Shown: positions 9,301 to 17,922, numbered from the stretch's first letter. The stretch is DNA of 33,908 bases from Burkholderiaceae bacterium (GCA_027486025.1 JAIXPY010000123.1:1-33908), one strand, 5' to 3'. Notes: generated by a model from the sequence alone, not told the origin. Program-made: numbers and translations.

Positions 9301-9397
9301 TACCCTCGTTTTTATTTGAAATCTAATTTCAACGAGTTATTTCGTTGATTTAGTTCATTGGTGTGCTGTTGGACACAAAAACTGAAGGTTTTAGAAC

Positions 9398-10699
9398 ATG
9401 GATCTATTGCGAAATCATAGATATAGATACGCCGCTTGCTGCTTAGTTGCCATAGTAGGATTACTACCCTTAGCCGCCTTTTCCAAAGAGGCTAATAATG
9501 TCAGCGCTCCGCCCGCGCCATTAAAAGCACTTTTTGACGAGGCATGGCAACGTCAACCTGAAGCACGCGCATACAGCACGCGGCTCGAGTCGCTTCGGGC
9601 ACGTGAACGCGTCTCGCAAAACCTCTTACCTAAGCCGCTAACCTTGGATGTGGCTGGCAAGGCCGAGCGCTCGGGCACAAATTCAAACTTTGGGGCTGGA
9701 GGCGCTGGAGAATACCTCGTCGGATTTGCGATTCCCTTGTGGCTTATTGGTGAGCGTTCAAGCGCAATGGCGCTATCGGATGCCGAGTTGCAACGACTGA
9801 TCAAACAGCAGGCAAGCACTCAGCTGCGTTTAGCAGCGCGAATCAGGACTCTATTTTGGGAGTTTGAGTTTGCCAAAATTAATGGTGAATTAGCAGAAAA
9901 TCGCCTTCAAAACGCAAAGGCACTTAGCCAGGATGTGCAGAGACGCTTTAAAGCAGGCGACCTGTCAAAAGCCGATTTTATGCAGGCAGAAAGTGCGGTG
10001 GCAAATTCTGAAGCTGCATTAGCAGAAAGTCAGGCTAACTTGATTCTAGCTAAGCAAAATTTACGATCCGCCATTGGACGCGACATCACGCCTGATTTAC
10101 TGAAGCCGGCACAACACTATGCAGAAACATTGCCCTTGCTACCTAAAAACTTTGTCGATCTAGATCAATCCCATCCGCTCATACAAGATTTAATAGCCCA
10201 AGTTGAGGTGGCCTCAAAAGCAACGGCATTGGCTCAGGCACAAACCCGCCAAAACCCCGAATTACGGCTGTACACCACTAGTGGTCGGCCTGAAGTAGGT
10301 GTACCAACCCAGCAGTCCGTTTTACTGGGTCTCAGAATCCCATTTGGATCGAGCGACCAGGTTCAAGCCCAACGCTTTGCCAGCCGCGCTAATCAAATTG
10401 AATCTGAAGGGCGCCTTGCATTTGAACGCGACCGTATATTGGCTGAATTAGATGCCTCAAAAGCACAAGTGGAGAGCGCTCAGATTCGGCTTACAGCAGC
10501 TAAACGTCGCGCGCAACTCAGTACTGAAACGCGCGCCTTTTTTGATAAGTCCTTTAAGTTTGGTGAAACTGATTTGCCTACCCGATTGCGAATCGAGCTT
10601 GAGGCTATGGACGCCATCAAGCAAGCAGCCCAGGCTGAAATCACCTACCTTGCCTCGGTTTCTGCATTACGCCAGGCCCTTGGCCTACTTCCTGAATAG
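9398..10699 (+). CDS. TolC family outer membrane efflux protein (CzcC-like)
   Basis: LFDEAWQRQPEARAYSTRLESLRARERVSQNLLPKPLTLD...; outer-membrane-factor repeats and operon position. Confidence 0.9.
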   Translation: MDLLRNHRYRYAACCLVAIVGLLPLAAFSKEANNVSAPPAPLKALFDEAWQRQPEARAYSTRLESLRARERVSQNLLPKPLTLDVAGKAERSGTNSNFGAGGAGEYLVGFAIPLWLIGERSSAMALSDAELQRLIKQQASTQLRLAARIRTLFWEFEFAKINGELAENRLQNAKALSQDVQRRFKAGDLSKADFMQAESAVANSEAALAESQANLILAKQNLRSAIGRDITPDLLKPAQHYAETLPLLPKNFVDLDQSHPLIQDLIAQVEVASKATALAQAQTRQNPELRLYTTSGRPEVGVPTQQSVLLGLRIPFGSSDQVQAQRFASRANQIESEGRLAFERDRILAELDASKAQVESAQIRLTAAKRRAQLSTETRAFFDKSFKFGETDLPTRLRIELEAMDAIKQAAQAEITYLASVSALRQALGLLPE

Positions 10700-10702
10700 G
10701 AA

Positions 10703-11302
10703 ATGAATATGAATCGTAAATACCCAAGCATCGTTATAAAGCAAGGTTTTCTTGCCTTCACTTTCCTAATGACCGGAATTTTTGCAGTCGCGAGTGCCCA
10801 TGAAGGGCATAAGCACGATCAAGAAATTAAGCCACAAAGTAATGTCGCCGCGGCTCCGACCCTGACGGCGGTCTCCGAAAACTATGAGCTTGTAGCCATC
10901 GTTCAAGGGAGGCAAATGACCGTCTATTTAGATCAGTTTGAATCCAATGCTCCCGTACTAGATGCGGATCTTGATTTTGATTTTTCAGGAACGGGCGTGA
11001 AGGCAACGCGGAATGCAGATGGCACTTACTCCGTAGCGCTTCCCAAAAATATAGATCTTAAAAGTAGTATTCCAGTCACCGTAACGATCCTTGCCGCCGC
11101 TGGGCCTGATTTATTAAGTGGTGATTTAGTGATTCCTAAATTAGAAACGCATTCAAGCTGGTCAGCATTTTGGGTGGTGGCGGTAGTCGCTGCCTGCCTT
11201 ATCGCACTCCTTCTGATTTGGCTCGCCTATAAACGAAACCCGTCTATTTTGATTCAACTAACACAAAAACTGCCTGCTTCTTTGCGGAGGTTCATTAAAT
11301 GA
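10703..11302 (+). CDS. Hypothetical membrane-anchored periplasmic protein in RND efflux operon
   Basis: Signal peptide, AHEGHKHDQE, C-terminal TM FWVVAVVAACLIALLLIWLAY. Sits between the TolC and adaptor genes; ATGA overlap with the next gene. Confidence 0.75.
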   Translation: MNMNRKYPSIVIKQGFLAFTFLMTGIFAVASAHEGHKHDQEIKPQSNVAAAPTLTAVSENYELVAIVQGRQMTVYLDQFESNAPVLDADLDFDFSGTGVKATRNADGTYSVALPKNIDLKSSIPVTVTILAAAGPDLLSGDLVIPKLETHSSWSAFWVVAVVAACLIALLLIWLAYKRNPSILIQLTQKLPASLRRFIK

Positions 11303-12330
11303 AACGACATTCTCACTTTCTATTCATTGCAGCCCTGACCGGATTTTGTTTGCATGCGTTGGCTGGGCCTGGAGAGCCTGGTCATAGTCATAGCGAAGGA
11401 GAAACACCATTTCAAGGAGCCAATGCGCCCAAGCGTTTTGCCGATGGCAGCGTCTATCTACCCAAAATAGCGCAGCGGCAATTGGGCATTCGGACTGCAC
11501 TGGTGCAAGTCGGTGAATTTCCGCGCACCATCGAACTCAGCGGCAAGGTCATTCACAATCCAAACTATGGTGGCAAGGTGCAGGCGATGGTTGCGGGTCG
11601 CATTACGCCGCCGCCAAAGGGCTTTCCAGTGCCGGGTCAATTGGTCAAGCAGGGGGACTTGTTAGCCTACGTTACCCCAGAAATCGGCCCCGCCAATACC
11701 CGATCGTTGGCAGAAAGTCGTTTGAAGCGACTGCAAGCCCTTTCCGATACCGTTCCCAGAAAGGTGCTTGAAGAAGCGCAAGCGGCGGTTGCCAATGAAG
11801 AACTTCGCGCTCCTGTATCTGGAATGGTAGCCACAACTGGGATTATCAGCGGGCAAGTTGTCGAGGCGCGGCAACTGGTCTTTGAAATAGTAAACCCCAA
11901 CAAATTCATGGTGGAGGCAGTCGCTTATGACCCTGCTGTAGTGGATAGCATTGGCTCCGCCAATTTAAGTGTTGGCGATCAACGTATTCCCCTCAAGCTG
12001 CAAGGGGCAGCTAAACGGCTACGGGAACAAGCCCTTCCCATTACGTTTTTAGCCGATGATGAGCAGCTTTCCCAATTAGCCATCGGGCAGGTTGTGCGGG
12101 TTTATGTCCAGACGAATCAGCTCGTAAAAGGCGTGCGAATTCCAAGCAGTGCGGTAGTGCGCGATGGCTCAAACCAATCGGTCGTTTGGGTCAAAGAAGA
12201 GCCTCAGCTTTACCGCTCCGTTACTGTCACACCAGCGCCCTTGGATGGGAGCCATTCCTTAGTCCAGGGTCTTCAAGAAAATGATCGGGTGGTATCGAAG
12301 TCCGCATCGCTCTTGAATCAAATACGCTAG
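11299..12330 (+). CDS. Efflux RND transporter periplasmic adaptor (CzcB/CusB-like)
   Basis: GPGEPGHSHSEGE His-rich N-terminus; GKVQAMVAGRITPP...GQLVKQGDLLAYVTPE...LRAPVSGMVATTGIISGQVVE. Confidence 0.9.
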   Translation: MKRHSHFLFIAALTGFCLHALAGPGEPGHSHSEGETPFQGANAPKRFADGSVYLPKIAQRQLGIRTALVQVGEFPRTIELSGKVIHNPNYGGKVQAMVAGRITPPPKGFPVPGQLVKQGDLLAYVTPEIGPANTRSLAESRLKRLQALSDTVPRKVLEEAQAAVANEELRAPVSGMVATTGIISGQVVEARQLVFEIVNPNKFMVEAVAYDPAVVDSIGSANLSVGDQRIPLKLQGAAKRLREQALPITFLADDEQLSQLAIGQVVRVYVQTNQLVKGVRIPSSAVVRDGSNQSVVWVKEEPQLYRSVTVTPAPLDGSHSLVQGLQENDRVVSKSASLLNQIR

Positions 12331-12337
12331 GCTAGCT

Positions 12338-15300
12338 ATGTTTAAGTTCATACTTGATTTCAGCCTTAAAAATCGGCTTCTTGTTATTTTAAGTGGCCTT
12401 ATTTTGACGGTCTACGGGGTTTACACGCTTTCCAAAGCGCCTGTAGATGTCTTTCCTAATCTCAACAAACCCAACGTAACCATCATGACGGAAGCAGGGG
12501 GTATGGCGAGTGAAGAGGTCGAGCAATTAATCTCAGCGCCGCTTGAGGTGGTGATGAACGGCCTGCCTGGCGTTGAGACGGTTCGCTCCGTATCTTCGCC
12601 GGGTTTATCCATCATCTATGTCACCTTTAATTGGTCAACCGATCTGTACCGTGCAAGGCAAATGGTTGCCGAGCGACTTGCCAGCGCAGACGCTTTTTTG
12701 CCGGCCAATGTTGAGCCCAAAATGGGGCCCATCAGCTCGCTAATGGGCGAGATTTTACAGATCGCGATCCCGCTGGATGCCGACAAAATTTCACCGATGG
12801 TGGTTCGAGAATACGCGGATTGGCTATTACGCCCGCGCCTAATGGCCATTCCGGGGGTTGCTCAGGTAATCAATATTGGTGGTGAAGTGCGCCAGTATCA
12901 GGTGCTGCCCGATACGCGCAGAATGGCAGAGCTCGGGGTATCGCCGGAGCAGCTCCGCAATGCCCTCCTTGGTTTTTCAGCCAATACGTCTGGCGGTTTT
13001 TTGGATGTGAATGGGCGGGAATTCTTAATCCGCAATATTGGCAGAACGAACCGACTAGAGGATTTGCAGAATCTAGCCGTTGGTAGCCGCTCCGGCCAAT
13101 CCATTCTCTTACGTCAATTTGCTACGGTCCGCTTCGGCGCTCAAGTAAAAAGAGGCGATGCTGGATTTAATGGATTGCCTGCAGTGATTTTAGGAATTCA
13201 AAAACAGCCTACTGCGGATACCTTAGTGGTAACTCGGGAAATTGAAAACGCCGTAAACGATATTGCCAAAAATCTTCCGGCCGGAATGGAAAAGCCGCAA
13301 ATTACCTTTAGGCAGGCTAATTTTATTGAAGCGTCCATCACGACACTCAAGTACAAATTAATACTGGCCTCTTTTTGCGTGGGCATCATTTTGTATGCTT
13401 TTTTAGGCTCTATACGCCCCGCACTCATTGCGCTTACCTCGATACCGCTATCCATTTTTTTGACCGGGATCGTATTCGAGCTTTTTGACCAATCAATCAA
13501 CACCATGACACTTGGAGGTATTGCGATTGCCATAGGCGGACTAGTCGATGACGCTGTAGTTGACGTCGAAAATATTATCCGGCGCCTGGGTCTACGTTCG
13601 AAAAGCGATGTAGCGGATAAGCCATCGGTGCTAGAGACTGTGCGCTCCGCATCAATCGAAGTGCGCTCTGGAATTATCTACGCCACTTTAATTACGATCA
13701 TCGTTTTCGTGCCACTATTTGCCTTGCCGGGAATTGAGGGGCGCTTCTTTGTACCTCTGGCAATCGCTTTTATAGTTTCTATTTTGGGATCGCTCTTTGT
13801 GTCGATCACCATTACCCCCGTACTTGCTTATTACTTGCTACCGGGTTTGGCAAACCACGGTCAACACGAATCAAGATTGGTGCGTTTTTTGAAAAAGTAC
13901 TACGCACAGTCACTGGCCTTGGCTTTATTAAAGCCAAAACGCATTATTCAGATCGCTGTCGGCCTTGTCGTTATAGCGTTACTGAGCGTGCCTTTTTTCC
14001 CAACTTCATTTTTACCGCCATTTAATGAGGGAAGCTTGGTACTGTCCATGCGACTTAACCCAGGCACCACACTGGCAGAAACATCGCAAATAGGAACTGC
14101 TGCTGAAAACCTCATTAAGCAAGTTCCCGAAGTAAGTCATGTGGGACGACGCAGCGGTCGAGCAGAGATGGACGAGCATGCCGAGGGAGTGTATTCCAGT
14201 GAAATTGATGTTGGCCTGATCCCGATCTCAGAATGGCATCGTAGTCTGGAAGAAATAACCCAAGATATTCGTCAGAAACTAGCTGTGTTGCCAGTCTCGC
14301 TGGCAGTTGGGCAGCCCATCTCGCACCGCATTGATCACATGCTTTCAGGCGTCCGAACGCAAATTGCCATTCGGATTGTGGGTGAGAATCTCAATGTATT
14401 GCGAGCAGAAGCAGAAAAGCTTCGGGATAAGCTCACTACGGTTCGCGGTATTGCAGATTTAGAAATCGAAAAGCAGGTCTTAGCGCCTCAAATTCAGATC
14501 GCAGTTCAATATGACCGCGCATCGCAATATGGCCTCTCTCCAGCACAGGTAAATCGAACCTTGCAAAACCTGATTGATGGGGAGCGCGTATCGCAGGTAA
14601 TTGAGGGTAATAAACGCTTTGCTTTAGTTATTCGTCTGCCGGAGGCAGATCGTAGCCTAGAGAGTCTGCAACGCATGCTGATTAGCACGCCAATGGGATC
14701 CATTCCCCTGAACCAAATAGCGACGATTGAAGAAGCAGATGGCCCAAATCAAATTAGCCGTGATGCCGGTAAACGACGGATACTCATTTCAACCAATACA
14801 GCCAATCGCGCACTGTCCGACGTGGTTGCCGATATCCGTCAAGAGATTGCTAGCTTAGACCTTCCCCCAGGTTATTTTGTTACGCTAGGCGGGCAATTTA
14901 CGGCGCAAGAAGAGGCCAGTAAATTAATTGGCTTGCTGTCCCTTGCTTCATTGGCACTGATCTTTGGCATCCTGTATAGCCGCTACCGCTCAATCAGTAT
15001 TTGTGCGATTGTGATGACCAATATTCCATTGGCGATGGTGGGCGGTGTATTTGGATTATGGTTATCCGGACAGCCTTTATCGATTGCTTCTTTGGTGGGA
15101 TTTGTAGCGCTTGCGGGAATTTCCATCCGAAACGACATTCTGAAGGTAAGCCACTATTTGAATTTAATGCTATTCGAAGGGGAGCAATTTTCCAAGGAGA
15201 TGATTATTCGAGGCTCTTTAGAGCGCCTATCGCCGGTTCTGATGACAGCCTCCGTTACTGCCTTTGCATTACTTCCCCTGTTATTTGAAGCTTCCCAACC

Positions 15301-15460
15301 CGGTACTGAGATTTTGCACCCGGTTGCCGTTGTCATTTTCTTTGGGTTAGTGAGCTCAACCTTGCTCGATGCCTTTTTAACGCCAATCTTGTTTCATCGT
15401 TTTGGCAAGAAAGAAGCTGAGTTATTAGTACAAAATACGAATCGTGACGTCAATTTTTGA
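12338..15460 (+). CDS. Heavy-metal efflux RND transporter permease (CzcA/CusA family)
   Basis: 1040 aa; APVDVFPNLNKPNVTIMTEAGGMASEEVEQLISAPLE; TM4 motif AIAIGGLVDDAVVDVENIIRR. Confidence 0.95.
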   Translation: MFKFILDFSLKNRLLVILSGLILTVYGVYTLSKAPVDVFPNLNKPNVTIMTEAGGMASEEVEQLISAPLEVVMNGLPGVETVRSVSSPGLSIIYVTFNWSTDLYRARQMVAERLASADAFLPANVEPKMGPISSLMGEILQIAIPLDADKISPMVVREYADWLLRPRLMAIPGVAQVINIGGEVRQYQVLPDTRRMAELGVSPEQLRNALLGFSANTSGGFLDVNGREFLIRNIGRTNRLEDLQNLAVGSRSGQSILLRQFATVRFGAQVKRGDAGFNGLPAVILGIQKQPTADTLVVTREIENAVNDIAKNLPAGMEKPQITFRQANFIEASITTLKYKLILASFCVGIILYAFLGSIRPALIALTSIPLSIFLTGIVFELFDQSINTMTLGGIAIAIGGLVDDAVVDVENIIRRLGLRSKSDVADKPSVLETVRSASIEVRSGIIYATLITIIVFVPLFALPGIEGRFFVPLAIAFIVSILGSLFVSITITPVLAYYLLPGLANHGQHESRLVRFLKKYYAQSLALALLKPKRIIQIAVGLVVIALLSVPFFPTSFLPPFNEGSLVLSMRLNPGTTLAETSQIGTAAENLIKQVPEVSHVGRRSGRAEMDEHAEGVYSSEIDVGLIPISEWHRSLEEITQDIRQKLAVLPVSLAVGQPISHRIDHMLSGVRTQIAIRIVGENLNVLRAEAEKLRDKLTTVRGIADLEIEKQVLAPQIQIAVQYDRASQYGLSPAQVNRTLQNLIDGERVSQVIEGNKRFALVIRLPEADRSLESLQRMLISTPMGSIPLNQIATIEEADGPNQISRDAGKRRILISTNTANRALSDVVADIRQEIASLDLPPGYFVTLGGQFTAQEEASKLIGLLSLASLALIFGILYSRYRSISICAIVMTNIPLAMVGGVFGLWLSGQPLSIASLVGFVALAGISIRNDILKVSHYLNLMLFEGEQFSKEMIIRGSLERLSPVLMTASVTAFALLPLLFEASQPGTEILHPVAVVIFFGLVSSTLLDAFLTPILFHRFGKKEAELLVQNTNRDVNF

Positions 15461-15478
15461 TTAAGAAATGGAAACCAT

Positions 15479-15859
15479 ATGAAAATCAATCGCGTAATTT
15501 CAACATTCATTATTACTGCTGGATTTATTACTTCAGCATGGGCCGGCCCAAATCATGACCTAACACCGAAGCACGGCGGAATTGTTGCCGAATCACGCGA
15601 TGTCACTTTAGAACTAGTTGTTCGTGGAGATCAAGTGAATTTATACATTAGCGATCATGGCAAAGTACCTAATATGAAAGAGCTCAAAGGAAAATTAACT
15701 ATCCTGAGTGGCTCCGTTAAGACCGAACATAATTTTGCACCAGCAGATCAATTCCTTGTGGCAACGGGTATAACTAATTTACCAAAAGGCAGTATTTTAG
15801 TAGCCACCATTACGGGTTACCAAGGCAAAACACTGAATGCACGCTTTGCTTATAAGTAA
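15479..15859 (+). CDS. Small periplasmic hypothetical protein associated with RND metal efflux
   Basis: Signal peptide, GPNHDLTPKHGGIVAESRDVTLELVVRGDQVNLYISDHG; 18 nt after the permease gene. Confidence 0.75.
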   Translation: MKINRVISTFIITAGFITSAWAGPNHDLTPKHGGIVAESRDVTLELVVRGDQVNLYISDHGKVPNMKELKGKLTILSGSVKTEHNFAPADQFLVATGITNLPKGSILVATITGYQGKTLNARFAYK

Positions 15860-15984
15860 ATTTTGTAACGCTACATTCGCCATATAAAGGATCCTTGAGC
15901 ACAGGCCGATCAAACCGACGCCCGATTGTCAGGGTCAACATTTATCTAGATTGCCTAATAACGTCGTATAAACCGACAAAACAA

Positions 15985-16014
15985 AACCACCCGAAGGTAG
16001 TTTCGGTCTTTCTT
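15985..16014 (+). terminator. Possible intrinsic terminator of the RND operon
   Basis: AAACCACC-CGAA-GGTAGTTT stem (one C-A mismatch) followed by CGGTCTTTCTT. Confidence 0.45.
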
Positions 16015-16037
16015 GTTGGCTCGGTGCGGAATCGAAC
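16014..16037 (-). other. tRNA 3'-end relic (tRNA-Phe-like acceptor), possible att remnant
   Basis: Minus strand GTTCGATTCCGCACCGAGCCAACA: T-loop TTCGATT, T-stem CCGCA, acceptor CCGAGCC, discriminator A. Upstream sequence does not complete a T-stem or a tRNA. Confidence 0.4.
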
Positions 16038-16058
16038 TAGGGCCTTGGATATCTGATC

Positions 16059-16538
16059 CTACTTCAGCTTATATCCGGCATGGCAAGCTACGCATGCTTG
16101 TGTTGTTTTGCTAAGAGCCAAGAGGGCAGGCTTTAGATCCCCAGTTGCTCCGGTGTTTTGTACTTCAATAGCAAACTTACTAGCATTGCGGTGCATTTGA
16201 GTGCCGATGTCTTGCATCCCCTTTGGCATGAACTTGGCATTTTCATGCGCGCCGTGTGCTTTTAAAGCCGTTTGACCCAAACGAGTCTAAGCAATTTGGG
16301 CTGCTTTATCGTATTGGCCATCTGCCATTGCTTCTTGTATTTGGGCAATCGCTAATAGGTGATCTCTCATATTGGCTAATGTATGTTCTTTCATGGCAGG
16401 CGGGAATTCCACTGTGACTCGAGTATCGGTAGCTGATGCTCTGTGTCCATGATTATGTTGGGCAGCTGCCAGCTTGAAAATAACAATACCGCACATGGCA
16501 AGTATCGTACTAAGAATGATTTTTGATTTATTCATCAA
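16059..16538 (-). pseudogene. Cytochrome c'/c-556-like protein interrupted by in-frame TAG
   Basis: ORFs 16287-16538 and 16059-16280 share one frame and are separated only by TAG (plus-strand cta 16287-16289): ...DGQYDKAAQIA*TRLGQTALKAHGAHENAKFMPKGM...TTQACVACHAGYKLK. Heme motif CVACH lies after the stop. Confidence 0.8.
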
Positions 16539-16605
16539 TTGTTATTAACCAATTATTAAAAACGCAGAAAACCACCCGAGAGTGGCTTCCCAATTCCAAA
16601 CTACT

Positions 16606-16959
16606 CTATCCACACATTCTGCCAGACATCATTTGCGGACCATGGCCTGCTGGCAAAGTAATCCCTTTGTCTTTTGCCCGCTTTTCCATCTCTGTATGCG
16701 TAGTCGTCATAATTGCTTGACGCTCTTCTGCTGTTTTGGCATCCATCATCTTATCCATCATGGCAAGTCTTTCGGCTGGCGTCATTAATTCGCGCATGAT
16801 TTTCATGTTGGCGTTTTGTTCCATCATATGGCCGCGCATGATGCCTGGGCTCATACCATTACCCATGTTCCCCATTGATCCTGGCTGAGCATAGGCTACA
16901 GTCAATCCAAGACCCATGACAGTAGCAACACTAATTACGATTTTTTTTACAGTTTTCAT
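16606..16959 (-). CDS. Met-rich periplasmic protein
   Basis: Signal peptide then GSMGNMGNGMSPGIMRGHMMEQNANMKIMRELMTPAERLAMMDKMMDAKT. Confidence 0.75.
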   Translation of the reverse strand: MKTVKKIVISVATVMGLGLTVAYAQPGSMGNMGNGMSPGIMRGHMMEQNANMKIMRELMTPAERLAMMDKMMDAKTAEERQAIMTTTHTEMEKRAKDKGITLPAGHGPQMMSGRMCG

Positions 16960-16981
16960 TTTGAATCTCCCATTGATTTAG

Positions 16982-17254
16982 TTAGTTACAGCAACAGCTT
17001 GAACCGCTCTTACAAGAACCACTTTTTGCTTTACTAAATACGTCTGTCGTTACTTGTACTGGATAGCCATCCTCTTCTAAAGCCGCAATCATCTCTTTCA
17101 CGTGTTGTGAGACATTGCCCTCAACTTTGACTGTGCCAGAGGCAAGGTCTACTTCAACCTTCTGCACCCCAGTAATTGAATTAATGGCTTTTTCCACATG
17201 CTTGATGCAAGCGCCGCAAGTCATTCCACTGACAGTTAAATTGATTGTTTCCAT
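16982..17254 (-). CDS. Heavy-metal-associated (HMA) domain protein, CopZ-like, with Cys-rich C-terminus
   Basis: METINLTVSGMTCGACIKHVEKAIN...VKVEGNV; tail SGSCKSGSSCCCN. AGGAGGTGAGT precedes the ATG at 17254; the track's GTG at 17260 is less likely. Confidence 0.92.
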   Translation of the reverse strand: METINLTVSGMTCGACIKHVEKAINSITGVQKVEVDLASGTVKVEGNVSQHVKEMIAALEEDGYPVQVTTDVFSKAKSGSCKSGSSCCCN

Positions 17255-17304
17255 ACTCACCTCCTTTGTATGGATTGATTATTCGCTCAATCATCCAAAG
17301 GGCG

Positions 17305-17320
17305 TATGATTTAGATCATA
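17305..17320. promoter_or_regulatory. FNR/CRP-like box TATGAT-TTAG-ATCATA
   Basis: Inverted repeat containing TGAT-N4-ATCA, overlapping the A of the Crp/Fnr-gene ATG. Confidence 0.5.
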
Positions 17321-17922
17321 TGGATATCTATATTCCTGAACTACTCAGAGAGCTCCTGCCTAAAGAGCTTTTAGAGCAATGTCATGCCCATCATTTTGAA
17401 AAAGGTGATTACCTTTTTCATCAAGGAAAAAAACCCGAGTACATGTTCTTTATTGTTTCAGGCGAAGCTGTTCTTGCTAGAACCAGCAGCCATGGAGAGC
17501 CCACTACATTACAAAGATGTAAAGGTGGCTTTATCAGTGAAGCCAGTTTGCTAGTTGATGCTTATCACTGCGATGCCATTGCAACCCAAAACGGGCAAAC
17601 CATTTCTATTCCTATTCAGTCCCTAAGGGATGCGTTAATTGATAGCAAGTTTTCTATCAAATGGGTACAACTGCTTAGTAGAGAGATCATGCGTCTAAGA
17701 ACGCAATCTGAACGATTAGGACTTAAAGACATTCGAAGTAAATTAATTCATCTCATAGAGACCGAAGGCAAAAAAGGCATATTACCGCTTCAGTCCGATT
17801 ACAAATCCCTGGCCTCAGAGATTGGGGTTACGCACGAGGCTTTGTATAGAACAATGTCAACTTTAGAAAAGGATGGCTTACTAAAAAGACATTCTGATTC
17901 TTTAGAATTGCTGAAGAAGTAA
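17320..17922 (+). CDS. Crp/Fnr family transcriptional regulator
   Basis: Cyclic-nucleotide-binding-type fold (EKGDYLFHQGKKPEYMFFIVSGEAVLAR) and C-terminal winged HTH (YKSLASEIGVTHEALYRTMSTLEKDGLLKR). Start MDIYIPEL chosen over the TTG at 17245. Confidence 0.9.
   Translation: MDIYIPELLRELLPKELLEQCHAHHFEKGDYLFHQGKKPEYMFFIVSGEAVLARTSSHGEPTTLQRCKGGFISEASLLVDAYHCDAIATQNGQTISIPIQSLRDALIDSKFSIKWVQLLSREIMRLRTQSERLGLKDIRSKLIHLIETEGKKGILPLQSDYKSLASEIGVTHEALYRTMSTLEKDGLLKRHSDSLELLKK

Noticed and set aside
16561-16605. Similarity between AAAACCACCCGAGAGTGGCTT (near 16567) and AAAACCACCCGAAGGTAGTTT (near 15987) as a mobile repeat pair
   Set aside because: Both look like terminator-type hairpins that recur between genes; no boundaries or target duplications.
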